Of a DNA stretch of 64,000 nucleotides, positions 61,833-64,000 are shown one piece after another. Made by a program: the position numbers and the translations under genes. The stretch's first letter is position 1. Each line of letters begins with the position of its first letter. The DNA lies in contig NZ_SRRO01000001.1 of NCBI RefSeq assembly GCF_004785795.1, positions 2,108,001-2,172,000 of the forward strand, given 5' to 3'. Below the pieces are notes generated by a model, which worked only from the letters and a program-made list of their open reading frames with translations, was not told where the DNA came from and did not search any database. The stretch comes from Nocardioides eburneiflavus (lineage in GTDB: Bacteria; Actinomycetota; Actinomycetes; Propionibacteriales; Nocardioidaceae).

Positions 61833-64000
61833 CCGCCACCCAGGACCGACCAGCTGCGGAGATCGGCAAGGACCGGCGCCGCAAGGAGGACCAGCGGCTG
61901 ATCACCGGCCGTACGCGCTGGACCGACAACATCACCCTGCCCGGCATGCTGCACCTGGCGATGGTGCGCAGCCCCTTCGCCCACGCCACCATCACCTCGA
62001 TCGACGTCGAGGCCGCCAAGGCCTCGCCCAACGTGGTCGCGGTGCTGAGTGGCAAGGACTTCGGCGACGAGCTCGGCGTGTGCATCAACGCCTGGCCGAT
62101 CACGCCGGACCAGAAGACGCCCGGACACTCGCCGATGCCCGCCGACCGGGTCGCCTTCGCCGGAGAGATCGTCGCCGTGGTGGTCGCGCGCAGCGCGGCC
62201 GAGGCCCGCGACGCGGCCGAGCTCGTCGACGTCGAGTACGAGGAGCTGCCCGCCGTCGTCGGCATCAAGAAGGCCCTCGAGGACCAGGTCCTCGCGCACC
62301 CCGACCTCGGCACCAACAAGTCGGCGCTGTGGGTCTTCGACTCAGGCGACGCCGGCACCGGCGGCGACGTGGAGGCCGCGATCGAGGAGGCTCGCGCCAA
62401 CGGCATCGTCATCGAGCGGGAGTACCGCCAGCAGCGGCTCATCCCCGCGTTCATGGAGCCGCGCAGCGTCGTGGTGGACCCCACCGGGGAGCAGATCACC
62501 ATGTGGTCCGCGACCCAGATCCCGCACATCCTGAGGTTCGCCCTGGCGGCCACCACCGGCGTGCCCGAGTCGAAGATCCGGGTCATCGCCCCCGACGTCG
62601 GTGGTGGCTTCGGCGGCAAGCTCCAGACGACCCCCGAGGAGTGGATCGCCTGGGCCGTCGCGCGACGCCTGTCCAAGCCGGTGAAGTACACCGAGACCCG
62701 CAGCGAGAGCCTGCTGGCAGCCCACCACGGTCGCGACCAGGTGCAGACGCTGACGCTGGCGGCCGACAAGGACGGCAAGGTCACCGGGTTCAAGGTGCAC
62801 CTCGACGCCGACCTGGGTGCCTACGTCGCGATCGTCGGCGGCGGTGTCCCCGTCCTCGGCGCCTTCATGTTCAACGCGATCTACAAGTTCCCCGCCTACC
62901 GCTTCGAGTGCCAGACCGTGCTCACCAACACCACGTTCACCGACGCCTACCGCGGCGCCGGCCGGCCGGAGGCGACCTACGCCGTCGAGCGGCTGATGGA
63001 CGAGCTCGCCGCTGAGGTGGGCGTCGACCCGCTCGAGATCCGCGAGCGCAACTGGATCACGCACGAGGAGTTCCCGTTCACGACCGTCGCCGGCCTCGAG
63101 TACGACACCGGCAACTACGAGGCCGCCACGGCCAAGGCGAAGGAGTCCTTCGGCTACGACGCACTGCGCGCCGAGCAGAAGGAGCGCCGAGAGCGTGGTG
63201 ACCGCGTCCAGCTCGGCATCGGCGTCTCGACCTTCACCGAGATGTGCGGCCTCGCGCCGAGCCGGGTGCTCGGCAGCCTCGACTACGGCGCGGGTGGCTG
63301 GGAGCACGCGACCGTCCGGATGACCCCGCTCGGCAAGGTCGAGGTCGTCACGGGCGCGAGCGCCCACGGGCAGGGCCACGAGACGGCGTTCAGCCAGATC
63401 GTCGCCGACCGGCTGGGCGTCCCGTTCGAGGACGTGGAGGTGCTGCACGGCGACACCCAGGTGTCGGCGAAGGGCCTCGACACGTACGGCTCCAGGTCAC
63501 TGGTGGTCGGCGGCGAGGCGCTGGTCCGCGCGGTCGACAAGGTGATCGACAAGGCCAAGGTCCTCGCCGCGCACCTGCTCGAGGCCAACGCCGACGACCT
63601 CGACTACGCCGACGGGAAGTTCACCGTCCGCGGCACCGACCAGGGCAAGGCCATCCAGGAGCTCGCGACGGCCACCTTCGCGGGGCACGACTACCCCGAG
63701 GGAATGGAGCTCAGCCTCGACGCCGACGCGACGTACGACCCCGTCAACTTCAACTACCCGCACGGCACGCACCTGTGCGCCATGGAGGTCGACACCGAGA
63801 CCGGTGCGGTGAAGATGCGGAAGTACACCTGCTGCGACGACATCGGCGTCATCGTCAACCCGCTGATCGTGGCCGGTCAGGTGCACGGCGGGCTGGTGCA
63901 GGGCATCGCGCAGGCGCTCTGGGAGGAGGCCGTGCACGACGAGGCCGGCACGCTCGTGAGCGGGTCGTTCGTCGACTACCTGCTCCCCACGGCGGCCGAC
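61829..64000 (+). CDS. Molybdenum hydroxylase large subunit, form II CoxL-like (partial)
   Basis: 724 residues are seen; the gene continues beyond the window. The N-terminal [18 protein letters not shown] and the molybdopterin-binding domain are normal; [16 protein letters not shown] and [16 protein letters not shown] are cofactor-binding segments. The active-site loop reads AYRGAGR (373-379), the form-II signature, not the AYXCSFR of true CO dehydrogenases, so the enzyme probably oxidises another substrate such as a purine, aldehyde or aromatic compound. Overlaps the 2Fe-2S gene. Confidence 0.92.

Overview
The window is 64 kb of very GC-rich DNA with strongly G/C-biased third codon positions, frequent GTG starts, 4-nt start/stop overlaps and many leaderless genes. 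Together with the gene families present (Tad pilus genes, GlgX-TreY-TreZ, a DUF222/HNH nuclease, a lone groEL with CIRCE sites) this points to an actinobacterium, probably close to Nocardioides. That placement is inference; there is no rRNA or tRNA gene in the window. No CRISPR array was seen.

Layout. (1) About 1-11700 is the right part of a genomic island with visibly lower GC. It holds small unknown genes (123-2643), a restriction-modification cluster (Vsr nuclease, C5-cytosine methyltransferase and two NgoMIV-family endonucleases, 2869-6189), a DUF3846/zinc-ribbon protein, a GIY-YIG nuclease, a DprA-like protein between two phosphoribosyltransferase-like proteins (8237-10828), and a serine recombinase at the edge. 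The island ends inside a Tad pilus locus: only the C-terminal part of tadB survives, followed by tadC, a pilin-like gene and three TadE/F/G-type genes (11678-14369). (2) 14480-20539 is an unusual protease block: a 1,468-residue fusion of a CHAT protease, an alpha/beta hydrolase and a metacaspase, facing an operon that encodes a matrix-metalloproteinase-like enzyme with a cysteine switch. (3) 20712-26943 is glgX-treY-treZ, making trehalose from glycogen, followed by a secreted protein that seems to start at ATA. (4) 27905-33602 is core genes: prfB, ftsE, ftsX, an M23 peptidase, smpB and an amidohydrolase. (5) 33824-40513 is a ROK-regulated ABC sugar uptake operon with a NagZ-type hexosaminidase and a ROK kinase, probably for amino sugars.

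(6) At 41520 a CNNM/CBS membrane protein is joined out of frame to a threonine synthase that lacks its N-terminus, so both genes are truncated. A MoaD/ThiS-like sulfur carrier follows. (7) 42883-46505 holds two membrane proteins, an SGNH hydrolase and a MycE-like methyltransferase. (8) 46738-48620 is a second small TadE/TadG-vWA pair. (9) 48710-50530 is groEL with two CIRCE operators. (10) 50761-64000 is dominated by a molybdenum-hydroxylase (Cox/Xdh) region: MobA-like, MoxR, CoxE-like vWA and XdhC proteins, then, after lipoproteins, an endonuclease/exonuclease-family protein, an HNH nuclease and a GAF regulator, the 2Fe-2S subunit and a form-II-type large subunit that runs off the window.

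A recurring architecture decides many starts: TANNNT followed by 6-8 nt and then the start codon, with no Shine-Dalgarno sequence (leaderless mRNAs), in both island and core genes. The most unusual content is the CHAT-hydrolase-metacaspase fusion beside the MMP-like protease, the PRTase-DprA-PRTase cassette, and the two NgoMIV-type enzymes around one methyltransferase.
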